Assembly: GCF_000526415.1 (NCBI RefSeq)
Contig: NZ_JAGA01000002.1
Coordinates: 1,418,001-1,482,000 of the forward strand
DNA from: Kallotenue papyrolyticum
GTDB lineage: Bacteria; Chloroflexota; Chloroflexia; Chloroflexales; Kallotenuaceae
DNA: 64,000 nucleotides
Reading direction: 5' to 3'
Part shown: in pieces, positions 26,361 to 34,508 of the stretch
Position numbering within the stretch: position 1 is the first letter of the stretch
How the letters are laid out: every line of letters starts with the position of its first letter
Position numbers and translations under genes: made by a program
Notes under the pieces: model-generated
Databases searched by the model: none
What the model was told of the DNA's origin: nothing
The model's input: the letters and a program-made list of their open reading frames with translations, nothing else

Positions 26361-26807
26361 ATGAAGCTGACAGGAACGCACACGATCCAGGCGCCTCGCG
26401 AGCGCGTATGGGACGCGTTGATGGATGTGGAAGCGCTCAAACAGCTCATTCCGGGCGTCGAGTCGCTGGAGGAGGTTGCGCCCAACACCTACCGCGGTGT
26501 GGCGCGCATCGGCGTGGCCAACATCAAGGGCGAGTACAGCGGCACGGTACGCCTGTCGGAGCTCAACCCGCCGGAGAGCTTCACCATCAGCGGCGAGGGG
26601 CGCGGCAAGCCCGGCCATGTGCGCGGCCAGGGCGCGATTCGCCTGACCGAGGATGCGCCGGGCGTGACCACGCTGCACTACGACGCCGATCTGCAGGTGG
26701 GTGGCATGATCGCCGCAGTTGGGCAGCGCCTGATCGAGGGCGCGGCCAAGCTGCTGGTCAACCAAGGGCTCAAGGCCCTGGAGCAGCATATCGAGCGGCG
26801 GGGCTGA
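26361..26807 (+). CDS. CoxG-like SRPBCC-domain protein
   Basis: The 148-residue protein matches the CO dehydrogenase subunit G (CoxG) family of the START/SRPBCC fold: TGTHTIQAPRERVWDALMDV, LIPGVESLEE, GVARIGVANIKGEYSGTVR and GRGKPG. CoxG helps recruit or assemble molybdenum hydroxylases at the membrane. It lies about 20 kb from the coxSLM genes of this window. The ATG at 26361 has GGAG six bases upstream. It overlaps the thioesterase gene by one base. Confidence 0.85.
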   Translation: MKLTGTHTIQAPRERVWDALMDVEALKQLIPGVESLEEVAPNTYRGVARIGVANIKGEYSGTVRLSELNPPESFTISGEGRGKPGHVRGQGAIRLTEDAPGVTTLHYDADLQVGGMIAAVGQRLIEGAAKLLVNQGLKALEQHIERRG

Positions 26808-27244
26808 TGCAACCCTTTGCGATCACCCTGCGCGTGCGGCGCTACGAAGTGGATGTGCTGGGCCATGTCAACAACGCTGTGTACCAGCACTACCTGGAAC
26901 AGGCCGCCGTCGAACATTCGGAGCAGCTTGGCTTCAGCTATGAGCGTTACCGTCAGATCGGCGGCATCTTCGTCCTGCGGCGCATCACCATCGACTACCT
27001 GCGGCCGGCACTGGCCGGCGATCTGTTGCGCGTAACGACCTGGATCGGCCAGATGCGCGGCCCGCGCGCGGTGCGTCACTACCAGATCCACCGCGCGCCG
27101 GAGCAGGAGTTGCTGCTGACGGCAGAGGCACTGTGGGCCTGGATCGACCTGGCGACGGGTCGCCCGCGACCAATCCCGGCGGAGCTACTCCAGGCGTTTC
27201 TGGCGGCGGATGGATCGCCGGAGTTGCCGCCGGCGGAGCGCTGA
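26807..27244 (+). CDS. Acyl-CoA thioesterase (YbgC/FcbC hotdog fold)
   Basis: The 145-residue protein has the hotdog-fold active-site segment YEVDVLGHVNNAVYQHYLEQ, with the Asp and the HVNN turn typical of the 4-hydroxybenzoyl-CoA thioesterase family, and the FVLRRITIDYLRPA strand. It hydrolyses an acyl-CoA thioester, with unknown chain-length preference. The start overlaps the stop of the CoxG-like gene, so translation is coupled. It converges with the PrsW gene. Confidence 0.88.
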   Translation: MQPFAITLRVRRYEVDVLGHVNNAVYQHYLEQAAVEHSEQLGFSYERYRQIGGIFVLRRITIDYLRPALAGDLLRVTTWIGQMRGPRAVRHYQIHRAPEQELLLTAEALWAWIDLATGRPRPIPAELLQAFLAADGSPELPPAER

Positions 27245-27260
27245 CAGCGGTGCGGCGCAG

Positions 27261-28241
27261 TTAGCGTGCCGCGACGCGGGCGCCGCTCTGCTCCATGTGC
27301 CGGCGCGCCTCCAGGACGGCACCGCGCAGCGCTTCGACATCGGCGGGCGTGCAGAAGCGGTCGCCCAGCGCTACCTGATGCTTGACAAAGGCCAGCTCGA
27401 TCAGCAGATGATGGAAGCGGTGCGTGGCGCGCAGCGCCGTCCAGCCGCCCTGCAGCAGCGCCTGGCCTTCGACGCGCAGCCGTTGTGTCGGATGTTGGAC
27501 GATCTGGTACTGCTCCTCGTCGATGATGCCGCGCTCCACTTCCGCACCCAGGTAGGTGCTGGTCCAGTGCAGTTCGTGGCGCTGCGCCAGCACCGCCGTC
27601 GCCAGCACGATCAGCACGCCGCCGCTATCCGCCAACCAGGCCAGTAGCAGCCCCAGCACACCTGCCTGCGCCGACGAGTTGTGCAGGGCATGTACCAGGA
27701 TCGCCAGCCACAGCGCGATCGGCGTCGCCAGGTAGCCGACCCAGCGCCGGCGCTCATAGCGTACCAGCCCCAGCGCGATGCCAACGATGCTGCTGAAAAA
27801 GGCATGGTTGAAGCCGAACAGCAGCGTGCGCATCAGCCACACCGTGCCGAACTGTTCCGCATAACTGAGGAAGTACAGCAGATTTTCGGTCATGGCGAAG
27901 CCGAAGCCCACCAGCGCGCCATAGATAATGCCGTCAAGCACGCCGTTGAACTCGCGCCGGGCGAAGAGAAAAATGCCGATCAATGCCAGGGCTTTGAGTG
28001 TCTCTTCCACGATCGGCGCGGCCAGGGTCGTCGGCGCGCCCGGACCGAAATGGGTGACCACGGTCGGCGCCAGCGCGACCTCGGTGATCAGCGCCAGCGC
28101 CACTGCGGGGAGCGCGCCCCACACGAAGGCGACGATCAGCAGATGGAGCGGCTCCTTTTCATGGCGGTCGAGCCACCAGATCAGCAAGGTGTAGCCCAGG
28201 GTCGGCACCAGCGCGGCCAACAGGGCGATGAGCAAGGACAT
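27261..28241 (-). CDS. PrsW-family intramembrane metalloprotease
   Basis: The 326-residue integral membrane protein has about eight membrane segments. It carries the PrsW family motifs VEETLKA, GFAMTENLLY, NHAFFSSIVG and HALHNSS, whose Glu and His residues are thought to bind zinc. PrsW cleaves an anti-sigma factor in B. subtilis, but no anti-sigma gene is adjacent here. The C-terminal 70 residues form a cytoplasmic, charged tail. It lies 20 bases after the DUF2270 gene, on the same strand. Confidence 0.87.
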   Translation of the reverse strand: MSLLIALLAALVPTLGYTLLIWWLDRHEKEPLHLLIVAFVWGALPAVALALITEVALAPTVVTHFGPGAPTTLAAPIVEETLKALALIGIFLFARREFNGVLDGIIYGALVGFGFAMTENLLYFLSYAEQFGTVWLMRTLLFGFNHAFFSSIVGIALGLVRYERRRWVGYLATPIALWLAILVHALHNSSAQAGVLGLLLAWLADSGGVLIVLATAVLAQRHELHWTSTYLGAEVERGIIDEEQYQIVQHPTQRLRVEGQALLQGGWTALRATHRFHHLLIELAFVKHQVALGDRFCTPADVEALRGAVLEARRHMEQSGARVAAR

Positions 28242-28261
28242 GGCGTGCCTCGGTCGAGCGT

Positions 28262-29023
28262 TCAGTCTTCTTCGGGCGGCCGTGCCGCGCCGTCGAGCAG
28301 ATACGGTAGATCCGGGTGGCGCTTAAAGCCGACCAGCGCGGCGTTGGGCGCGACCATGCGCTGCATCAGGCGGCGGCGATCGAGAATCTCGGTGCCTGTG
28401 CCACGCAGCTTGGGCGTAAACACCATCAGGCTAACCAGGACGGCGTAGGCCAGCGCAACCAGCCCCAGCGTCACCAGGCCGGGCACGGGACCGATCGCGG
28501 CGCACTGCAGCAACGTACGGCACTGCTCCGCTTCGGGCCTGGCCGGCGGCAGGAGTTTGTAGAGCCACAGCAGCAGCAGAAAGGCAAAGATCGCAAAGTA
28601 ATTGTGGCGCAGACGCCGGCCAAGCGCTTCGGCGAAACTGATTTTGAAGTGCGGGTCCTGCAGATCACACATCAGGATCGTGTGCCAGGCAGCGCTGGCT
28701 TCGACGGTGTTGGCGCGCAGGATCGGCGCGAAATACTCGGTTTCCATCAGGCGAATCCAGCCGCTCCACAGGTCGTAGAAGCGGAAGCGCCGCGCTTCGA
28801 TCGCCAGGAAAGCGAAGGCCAGAAACATGCCGATCAGCGCCAGCACGTGAGGCCGGTTGCGGTCCGCCAGCACAAAGCTGGCAATGCTGCCGGAGGTGAC
28901 GATCGCCCAGTTGGTGGTGGTGTCGATGCGCGCACGCCAGATGTTGGCCTGATCCATCAGGCCGCGGTAGAAGTGCACCATCACGCCGGGTGTCAACGGT
29001 GATGCGGAACTGCGCTGCTGCAT
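28262..29023 (-). CDS. DUF2270 membrane protein
   Basis: The 253-residue protein has four predicted membrane segments (about 42-60, 65-82, 150-168, 190-212). It has the DUF2270 features HFYRGLMDQANIWRARIDTT and ARRFRFYDLWSGWIRLMETEY. Its function is unknown. The ATG at 29023 lies six bases after a GATAAT -10, so the mRNA is probably leaderless. Confidence 0.83.
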   Translation of the reverse strand: MQQRSSASPLTPGVMVHFYRGLMDQANIWRARIDTTTNWAIVTSGSIASFVLADRNRPHVLALIGMFLAFAFLAIEARRFRFYDLWSGWIRLMETEYFAPILRANTVEASAAWHTILMCDLQDPHFKISFAEALGRRLRHNYFAIFAFLLLLWLYKLLPPARPEAEQCRTLLQCAAIGPVPGLVTLGLVALAYAVLVSLMVFTPKLRGTGTEILDRRRLMQRMVAPNAALVGFKRHPDLPYLLDGAARPPEED

Positions 29024-29029
29024 GGCCCT

Positions 29030-29058
29030 ATTATCGCATGCACCGCCGCAAAGGTGAA
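29030..29058 (-). promoter_or_regulatory. Promoter giving a likely leaderless DUF2270 mRNA
   Basis: On the minus strand TTCACC (29058-29053) and GATAAT (29035-29030) are 17 bases apart. The ATG follows the -10 by six bases. No ribosome site precedes it. Confidence 0.5.
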
Positions 29059-29093
29059 GCACGCTGTCCCGCGCTGCGCTCGGCGCAAGGTGG

Positions 29094-29852
29094 CTAGCGG
29101 AGGAGGCGCTCGAAGGTGATCACGCGCAGGGCGATCAGGGCGGCACCAAGCGCTGCCAGGGCGTAGAGCAGCACCAGCAGCCCGATACTCCAGGTGCCCG
29201 GCACGCCCAGCAACACGCCCAGACTGAGCAGAATCAACGGGCTGATCAACGCACCGGTCAGATTATTGGCGGTGCGGAAGTCTTTCGCCAGCAGGCTGAT
29301 CAACAGCGCGCTGGCGGTGGAGTAGGCCAGCGCGGCGATCAGCAGCAGGAGGAACACTAGCACCAGGCCGGGCGTAGCCAGCTTCAGCCAGAGCAGCAGG
29401 GCCGCGTCGATGGCGAAGAGCGGCAGAGTGATGCCGCCACTCAGCAGCAGGATCACCAGCAGTTTGGCCAGCAGGATCTGCGTCACGCGCACCGGTAGCG
29501 CGACTAGGAGTTCTAGCGTTCGATTCTCGCGTTCAGCGATTAGCGTGTAGGTGGCGGTCATCGCGGGCACGATCAGGCCGCTCAGCAGCATAAACAGAGG
29601 TAGGAGCAACATGCGCAGCAGCGCCCGCGGGTCGTTGCCCATGGCGGCCAGGCCCGGCGGCAACGGCACGCCGGCAGGCAGATTGGAGCGCATCGCCGCA
29701 TCTGCGCCGCTGGCCAGGGCCAGCATCTGTCCGCCGGGGATGATCAGCAGAAACAAGGTTGGAAAGAACAGCGCCGAGAGCAACGCGCCGCGACTACGGC
29801 GCAGTTGCCGCCACTCCTTGCGCATCAACAGGCGAACCTCACGCGCCACCAT
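29094..29852 (-). CDS. ABC-2 type transporter permease
   Basis: The 252-residue protein has six predicted membrane segments. It starts with a cytoplasmic basic stretch (LLMRKEWRQLRRSRGA) and has the ERENRTLELLVALPV coupling segment typical of ABC-2/NatB-like permeases. It pairs with the overlapping ATPase gene upstream, forming an exporter. The cargo is unknown; sodium, drugs or lipids are possibilities. Confidence 0.88.
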   Translation of the reverse strand: MVAREVRLLMRKEWRQLRRSRGALLSALFFPTLFLLIIPGGQMLALASGADAAMRSNLPAGVPLPPGLAAMGNDPRALLRMLLLPLFMLLSGLIVPAMTATYTLIAERENRTLELLVALPVRVTQILLAKLLVILLLSGGITLPLFAIDAALLLWLKLATPGLVLVFLLLLIAALAYSTASALLISLLAKDFRTANNLTGALISPLILLSLGVLLGVPGTWSIGLLVLLYALAALGAALIALRVITFERLLR

Positions 29853-30762
29853 GCGCCGCTCCTACCACGTCGAGAAACACGTCTTCCAGGCTTGGCGTGA
29901 GCGTGTGGCACTCGTACACGTTGAGGCCCATGTCCAGCAAGGTGCGCAACAGCGCTGGCGCCTCCTGTTCTGGCGCCGCGACCGTGATGCGCACGCGCCG
30001 ATCGACGATCTCAGGCACGTAGCCGCGGCTCTGCAGCGCATGGCTCAGGGCGGCAACGCCTTCGCGGGCCGCGAGTTCGAGTTGCGGCTGCGCTCGACGG
30101 CGGAGTTGGGCAATCGGCGCGTGCACCAGCACGCGTCCGCCGCGGATGATCAACACGCTGTCGCAGAGCGCTTCTGCTTCGGCCAGATTATGCGTGCACA
30201 ACAACACGCTCCGTCCGGTGATCATCTGCTGCAGGAAGGTATGGACCTCACGCGTAGCAACCGGATCGAGGCCAACGGTAGGCTCGTCCAACAGCAGGAG
30301 ATCGGGAGCGGGGAGCAGGGCAGCCGCTAGCGCTAAGCGGCGCTGGTAGCCGCCGGAAAGCGCCGCCATGCGTCGCTCGAGGTAGGCGTCCAGACCGAAG
30401 ACCTCGATCACGCGCGCCGGATCGCCCCGGCCATAGAGCTCGCGCACGAACTGCAGGTATTCGCCCACCGTGAGATCGCGGTACATTCCCGGCCCCTGGG
30501 GCACAACCCCAACACGGCGCTTGGCAGCCAGAAAATCGGCCGCATGTGTCGTTGTGCCGAAGAGCGCCACCCTGCCACGTGTGGGCGTGAGCGCACCGGT
30601 CAACAGGCGAATGATCGTGGTTTTACCGGCGCCGTTGGGGCCGAGCAGGGCGGCACGCTCACCGGACGCCAACCGCAGGCTGACGCCATCCAGCGCTCGG
30701 ACCTGGCCGGGGTAGATTTTGACGACCTCCTGAAGTTCCAGCGGCGTTTCGTGAGGAGCCAT
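29839..30762 (-). CDS. ABC transporter ATP-binding protein
   Basis: The 307-residue ATPase has Walker A GPNGAGKTT, the signature LSGGYQRR, Walker B LLLLDEPTVGLDP and the switch His (CTHNLAEAE). A C-terminal domain of about 90 residues is typical of CcmA/NatA-type exporters. GGGAGG precedes the ATG at 30762, and a longer frame from 30786 is less likely. Its end overlaps the permease start by 14 bases, so the two are translationally coupled. Confidence 0.92.
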   Translation of the reverse strand: MAPHETPLELQEVVKIYPGQVRALDGVSLRLASGERAALLGPNGAGKTTIIRLLTGALTPTRGRVALFGTTTHAADFLAAKRRVGVVPQGPGMYRDLTVGEYLQFVRELYGRGDPARVIEVFGLDAYLERRMAALSGGYQRRLALAAALLPAPDLLLLDEPTVGLDPVATREVHTFLQQMITGRSVLLCTHNLAEAEALCDSVLIIRGGRVLVHAPIAQLRRRAQPQLELAAREGVAALSHALQSRGYVPEIVDRRVRITVAAPEQEAPALLRTLLDMGLNVYECHTLTPSLEDVFLDVVGAAHGGA

Positions 30763-31099
30763 GGCGCTGCGCCTCCCAGTCTGCACCCCATTCTACCGCG
30801 AAGATGCTCTGGCGCATCGCTCTCAGGTCGCAGGCGGCATGCTCAACGAGGAGCGGCAGTGGCCGATCGACGTGAACAGGGCCAGCACATGCTGGCCGAC
30901 CGGTTGCTACCGACGCATCTGCGCCTAGCTGTGCCAAGCACGTGGTACGACGATAGCAGAAGCGCTGGCGCAGCGCAAGGCTGCCTGGTTCCAAGCTGAC
31001 GTGCTGGTTAGGCTCAGGCCCTGTCTGGCAGCGACAGGCGCGCCTGGTGGCGATCTGCCGACCGGGCACGCCTGTCTATGCGCAGCGCTGCAATGCTGC
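30763..31099. other. Intergenic region without recognised gene
   Basis: These 337 bases lie between the 5' end of the ABC ATPase gene and the 3' end of the doxX gene. No conserved protein, tRNA or clear terminator was recognised. The reading frames found here overlap coding genes or lack a ribosome site. The ABC operon promoter must lie within it, but no good -10 stands out. Confidence 0.5.
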
Positions 31100-31627
31100 T
31101 TAGCTCAGGCGGAGCCGGGCACGGCCTGCCGGTTGTACGCGCAGCTCTTCGGGATCGGCGACCACGCGCCCGCCGCGCACGGTCGCGCCGATCACCAGCG
31201 CGGCGCTGATCAGCACGATGTTCTTGATGATGTACTGGCCTTCCAGCGTCGGCGCGATCGGCACCACGGTAAAGGTCTCGCCCGGGAACAGAAAGAGCGG
31301 CGTGATCGTGCCGGCCATTTGCACCAGCAGCAGCAGGATCGTAGTGCGCAGAAAGCGTCCGCTGATTAGCCCCAGGCCGATCAGCGTCTCCCAGGCCGCC
31401 AGGATCAGCAGCGCCGCGGCTGGCGGGATCAGTCCGAAGGTCAACAGCTCGATCGTGCGCGTCGCCAGATCCTGCGCTGGGCTTAGGCCGGGAACGAACT
31501 TCAACACCCCGAACCAGAAGAAGACAAGGCCCAGACCGACGCGCAGCAGCACAATGCCGTAGCGTGCCATCAGGCGCGTAACACGGCGATCGAGCTGATC
31601 GAAGGTGGCATACCAGCGCGTGAACAT
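31100..31627 (-). CDS. DoxX-family membrane protein
   Basis: The 175-residue protein has four predicted membrane segments and resembles the DoxX/YkgB (DUF417) group (MARYGIVLLRVGLGLVFFWF, GVLKFVPG near its start and ETLIGLGLISGRF). Members take part in quinone or thiol redox reactions or stress resistance, but this one cannot be assigned. GGAGGGC precedes the ATG. A perfect CRP-type palindrome lies in the leader (31643-31658), so control by a cAMP- or redox-sensing CRP/FNR regulator is likely. Confidence 0.82.
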   Translation of the reverse strand: MFTRWYATFDQLDRRVTRLMARYGIVLLRVGLGLVFFWFGVLKFVPGLSPAQDLATRTIELLTFGLIPPAAALLILAAWETLIGLGLISGRFLRTTILLLLVQMAGTITPLFLFPGETFTVVPIAPTLEGQYIIKNIVLISAALVIGATVRGGRVVADPEELRVQPAGRARLRLS

Positions 31628-31642
31628 GGTCGCCCTCCTGGG

Positions 31643-31658
31643 TGTGAAAGAAATCACA
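31643..31658 (-). promoter_or_regulatory. CRP/FNR-type operator at the doxX transcription start
   Basis: TGTGA-AAGAAA-TCACA is a perfect match to the CRP consensus TGTGA-N6-TCACA. It lies between the predicted -10 (31669-31664) and the ATG, covering the likely start site near 31657. That position fits repression. Confidence 0.55.
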
Positions 31659-31663
31659 ACCGT

Positions 31664-31669
31664 AGTATA
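31664..31669 (-). promoter_or_regulatory. -10 of the doxX promoter
   Basis: On the minus strand TATACT lies 36 bases before the ATG. The matching -35 (TGGCCG at 31692-31687) is weak. Confidence 0.5.
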
Positions 31670-31813
31670 GCCGCGCCTCAGGATCGCGGCCAGCTCTTTG
31701 AGCCTGATCTTGGGCTCCCCTGTTGATCGGTCGTGTGCTGGGATACTGAGCCGAGGCGACAGATGATCGCGAATCGGCTACTATGTAGGTAGTGGGCTGT
31801 GAGGGGAGGACGC

Positions 31814-32785
31814 ATGCAGGCAATCGTGATACGCGAGGTCGGTGGCCCCGAGGTGTTGGAGCTGCGCGAGATACCGACACCTGAGCCGGTAGCCGATCAG
31901 GTACGCGTGCGGGTGCGCGCCACAGCGCTCAATCGCGCCGACCTGTTGCAGCGGCGCGGCGGCTATCCCGCGCCCTTTGGCGCGCCGCAGGAGATCCCTG
32001 GTCTGGAATTTGCCGGCGAGATCGACGCGGTCGGGCCGCTGGTGGAGCGGCTGCGGCCCGGTGACCGCGTCTTCGGGATTGTGGGCGGGGGCGCCTACGC
32101 CGAGTACGTGATCACGACCGAGCGCATGGCGGTGCCGATTCCCGCCAATCTGGACTGGATCGCCGCCGCGGCGGTGCCCGAAGTGTTCATGACCGCCCAC
32201 GATGCGCTGCGTCAGGCGGGCTTTGTCGCCGGCGAGCGCGTGCTGATCCATGCCGTCGCTTCGGGCGTAGGTACGGCGGCGCTGCAACTGGTGCGTGCGC
32301 TGGGCGGCTTCAGTATCGGCACGGCGCGCACGGCCGAGAAGCTGGCTGCGGCGCGCGCATTGGGGCTGGATCTCGATCTACCGGCGGATGGCTGGCTTGA
32401 GCGGCTCGGCGCCACCGTCGGCGAGGTGGATGTCATTCTGGACCTAGTGGGCGCGTCCTATCTGCAGGACAATCTCCAGGCGCTGGCGCCGCGTGGCCGC
32501 CTGGTGCTGATCGGCCTGCAGAGCGGCAGCCGCGCCACGGCGGATCTCAGCCTGATCCAGCGCAAACGCCTGCAGGTCATCGGCACGGTGCTGCGCGCCC
32601 GACCGCTGGAGGAGAAGATCGCCGTCACCCAGGCCTTTGCGCGGCAGGTTGTGCCGTTGCTGGCGCGGGGCGTGGTCCGTCCGGTGATCGACCGCGTCTT
32701 CGAGCTGGCCGAGGCTGCCGAGGCGCACCGCTACATGGAGCGCAACGCCAACGTGGGCAAGATCGTGCTGCACGTGAGTACGTAG
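31814..32785 (+). CDS. NAD(P)H quinone oxidoreductase (PIG3-like, MDR family)
   Basis: The 323-residue protein is a zinc-free medium-chain dehydrogenase/reductase. It has the N-terminal VGGPEVLELREIPTPEP, NRADLLQRRGGYP, PGLEFAGEI and the nucleotide-binding AVASGVGTAALQL. This arrangement matches the TP53I3/PIG3 branch of NADPH:quinone reductases. GGGGAGGA precedes the ATG. It lies 43 bases before the osmoprotectant permease gene and may or may not share its transcript. Confidence 0.9.
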   Translation: MQAIVIREVGGPEVLELREIPTPEPVADQVRVRVRATALNRADLLQRRGGYPAPFGAPQEIPGLEFAGEIDAVGPLVERLRPGDRVFGIVGGGAYAEYVITTERMAVPIPANLDWIAAAAVPEVFMTAHDALRQAGFVAGERVLIHAVASGVGTAALQLVRALGGFSIGTARTAEKLAAARALGLDLDLPADGWLERLGATVGEVDVILDLVGASYLQDNLQALAPRGRLVLIGLQSGSRATADLSLIQRKRLQVIGTVLRARPLEEKIAVTQAFARQVVPLLARGVVRPVIDRVFELAEAAEAHRYMERNANVGKIVLHVST

Positions 32786-32828
32786 GCATCCGGTGGCGCG
32801 GCGCACGACGAATATTGCACGGGACAGC

Positions 32829-33467
32829 ATGGATCTCTTCGCGCAGGCCTGGAGCTACTTCTGGGACAACCGCGCCGAGTTCGGCGCAAGCATGGTCCAG
32901 CACGTGCTGTTGAGCGGCGCGGCGCTGGCGATCGCGCTGAGTCTGTGCCTGCCGCTGGGCATTTGGGCCGCCTACAATGCGCGCACAGCGCAGCTCGGCA
33001 TCAACTTGGCTAACGCTCTGCGGGTGGTGCCCAGTCTGGCGATCCTGTTTCTGGCCTATCCCTACCTGGGGCTGGGCTTTCGCAACGCGCTGCTAGCGCT
33101 CACGGTGCTGGCCTGTCCGCCGCTGCTGATCAACACCTATGCCGGGCTGCGCGCGGTCGATCCGGCGGTGGTTGAGGCAGCGCGCGGCATGGGTATGAAC
33201 GCCTGGCAGCGGCTCAGCCGCGTGGAGCTGCCGCTGGCGCTGCCGGTGCTGCTGGCCGGCGTGCGCATCGCGACGGTAGAGGTCATCGCCAGCGCGGCGT
33301 TGGCCGCCTTTGTCGGTGGGCGTGGTCTGGGGCTGTTTATTCAACGCGGCTTTTCGGTCAACCGTCCGGAGATCACCTTGGCGGCGGTGGTGCCGATCGC
33401 GCTGCTGGCGCTGCTGGCCGATGCGCTGCTGGCCCTGCTGCAGCGCGCCACACAACGGGCCGCCTGA
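32829..33467 (+). CDS. Osmoprotectant ABC transporter permease, copy 1
   Basis: The 212-residue inner-membrane protein has five predicted membrane segments and the permease coupling motif EAARGMGMNAWQRLSRVELP of OpuBB/OpuCB-type transporters for glycine betaine, choline or carnitine. The C-terminus (FVGGRGLGLFIQRGF) is typical. The ATG at 32829 is preferred over the GTG at 32793. It forms one operon with the binding protein, ATPase and second permease. An 88-bp block is nearly identical to the second permease gene. Confidence 0.9.
   Translation: MDLFAQAWSYFWDNRAEFGASMVQHVLLSGAALAIALSLCLPLGIWAAYNARTAQLGINLANALRVVPSLAILFLAYPYLGLGFRNALLALTVLACPPLLINTYAGLRAVDPAVVEAARGMGMNAWQRLSRVELPLALPVLLAGVRIATVEVIASAALAAFVGGRGLGLFIQRGFSVNRPEITLAAVVPIALLALLADALLALLQRATQRAA
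33181..33268 (+). repeat. 88-bp block nearly identical to 35915-36002 (copy 1)
   Basis: This block encodes the coupling helix and following membrane segment of the first permease. It differs from 35915-36002 at one base (T against C in ATGGGTATG), although the flanking coding sequence is clearly divergent. Confidence 0.9.
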
Positions 33468-33496
33468 CATGGGCGGTGCTGGAAGGGGAAGCACAG

Positions 33497-34474
33497 ATGC
33501 GGTTCAAAGCATGGCTGGGTCTGGTGGGCCTGCTGTTGATCAGCACGCTGACGGCGTGCGCCAATGGCGGAGGAGGGGCGGCGGCATCGCCACAGAATGA
33601 GCCGTCGGTCAGCGCCGCGCCGCAGACCCCCGCCGCGACGGGTGGCGTGACGCTGCGCATCGGTTCCAAAAACTTCACGGAACAGTTCATTTTGGCCGAG
33701 ATGTACGCGCAGGCCCTGGAGGCCAACGGCTTTCAGGTCGATCGCGAAAACATTGGCCTGGCTAACGAAGCCATCGCTCACCAAGCGATCACCAACGGCG
33801 AGATCGACCTGTATCCGGAGTATGTCGCCACGGCGCTGCAGGCGATCCTTAAGCAGGAGCTGCCGCGTCCGCCGGATCGCGACGAAATCTATCGCCGCGT
33901 CAAAGACGCCTACGCACAGCAGTTCAAGCTGGCGGTGCTGGAGCCCTCTGGTTTTGAAAACAATCAGGCGCTGGCCATGACCAAGCCGCGCGCCGGTGAG
34001 CTGGGGATCACCACCTACTCCGATCTGGCACAGCAGGCCGGCCAGCTCGTGCTGGGCGGCCCACCGGAATTCTTCGAGCGCCCTGACGGCCTGCGCGGCC
34101 TGCAACAGGCCTATGGCGGCTTCAACTTCCGTGAGGTGCGTCAGCTCACGCCGAGCCTGCGCTACCCGGCGCTGCAGGATGGGACGGTCGACGTCGTGGT
34201 GGCCTTCACCACCGATGGCGAGATCGCCGGCCTCGATCTGCAACTGCTGCAGGACGACAAGCAGTTCTATCCACCCTACCAGGTCGCGCCGGTGGTGCGT
34301 CAGGCGGTGCTGGATGCCAATCCACAGCTCGCCGCGATCCTCAACCGCGTGACCGCCGAGCTGAAGGATCCACAGACCATGGCGGCACTCAACTGGCAGG
34401 TGGATGGTCCCGAGGGCAAGGAGCCGGCGGAAGTGGCGCGCGCCTTTCTGCAACAGCGCGGCATTGTTCAGTAG
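33497..34474 (+). CDS. Osmoprotectant ABC transporter substrate-binding lipoprotein
   Basis: The 325-residue protein has a lipoprotein signal peptide with lipobox LTAC (Cys21). A Gly/Ala/Pro-rich linker is followed by a type II binding domain of the OpuAC/ProX quaternary-amine family (IGSKNFTEQFILAEMYAQAL, EIDLYPEYVATAL). Binding of glycine betaine or choline is inferred. It sits between the two membrane components of the same transporter operon. Confidence 0.92.
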   Translation: MRFKAWLGLVGLLLISTLTACANGGGGAAASPQNEPSVSAAPQTPAATGGVTLRIGSKNFTEQFILAEMYAQALEANGFQVDRENIGLANEAIAHQAITNGEIDLYPEYVATALQAILKQELPRPPDRDEIYRRVKDAYAQQFKLAVLEPSGFENNQALAMTKPRAGELGITTYSDLAQQAGQLVLGGPPEFFERPDGLRGLQQAYGGFNFREVRQLTPSLRYPALQDGTVDVVVAFTTDGEIAGLDLQLLQDDKQFYPPYQVAPVVRQAVLDANPQLAAILNRVTAELKDPQTMAALNWQVDGPEGKEPAEVARAFLQQRGIVQ

Positions 34475-34508
34475 CACGCAGGCACATCCGCGTGCAGTGG
34501 ATACGACC

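Noticed and set aside
30763-31099. Possible gene in the gap between the ABC and DoxX genes
   Set aside because: Open frames there are short or overlap coding genes, have no ribosome site, and show no recognised motif.
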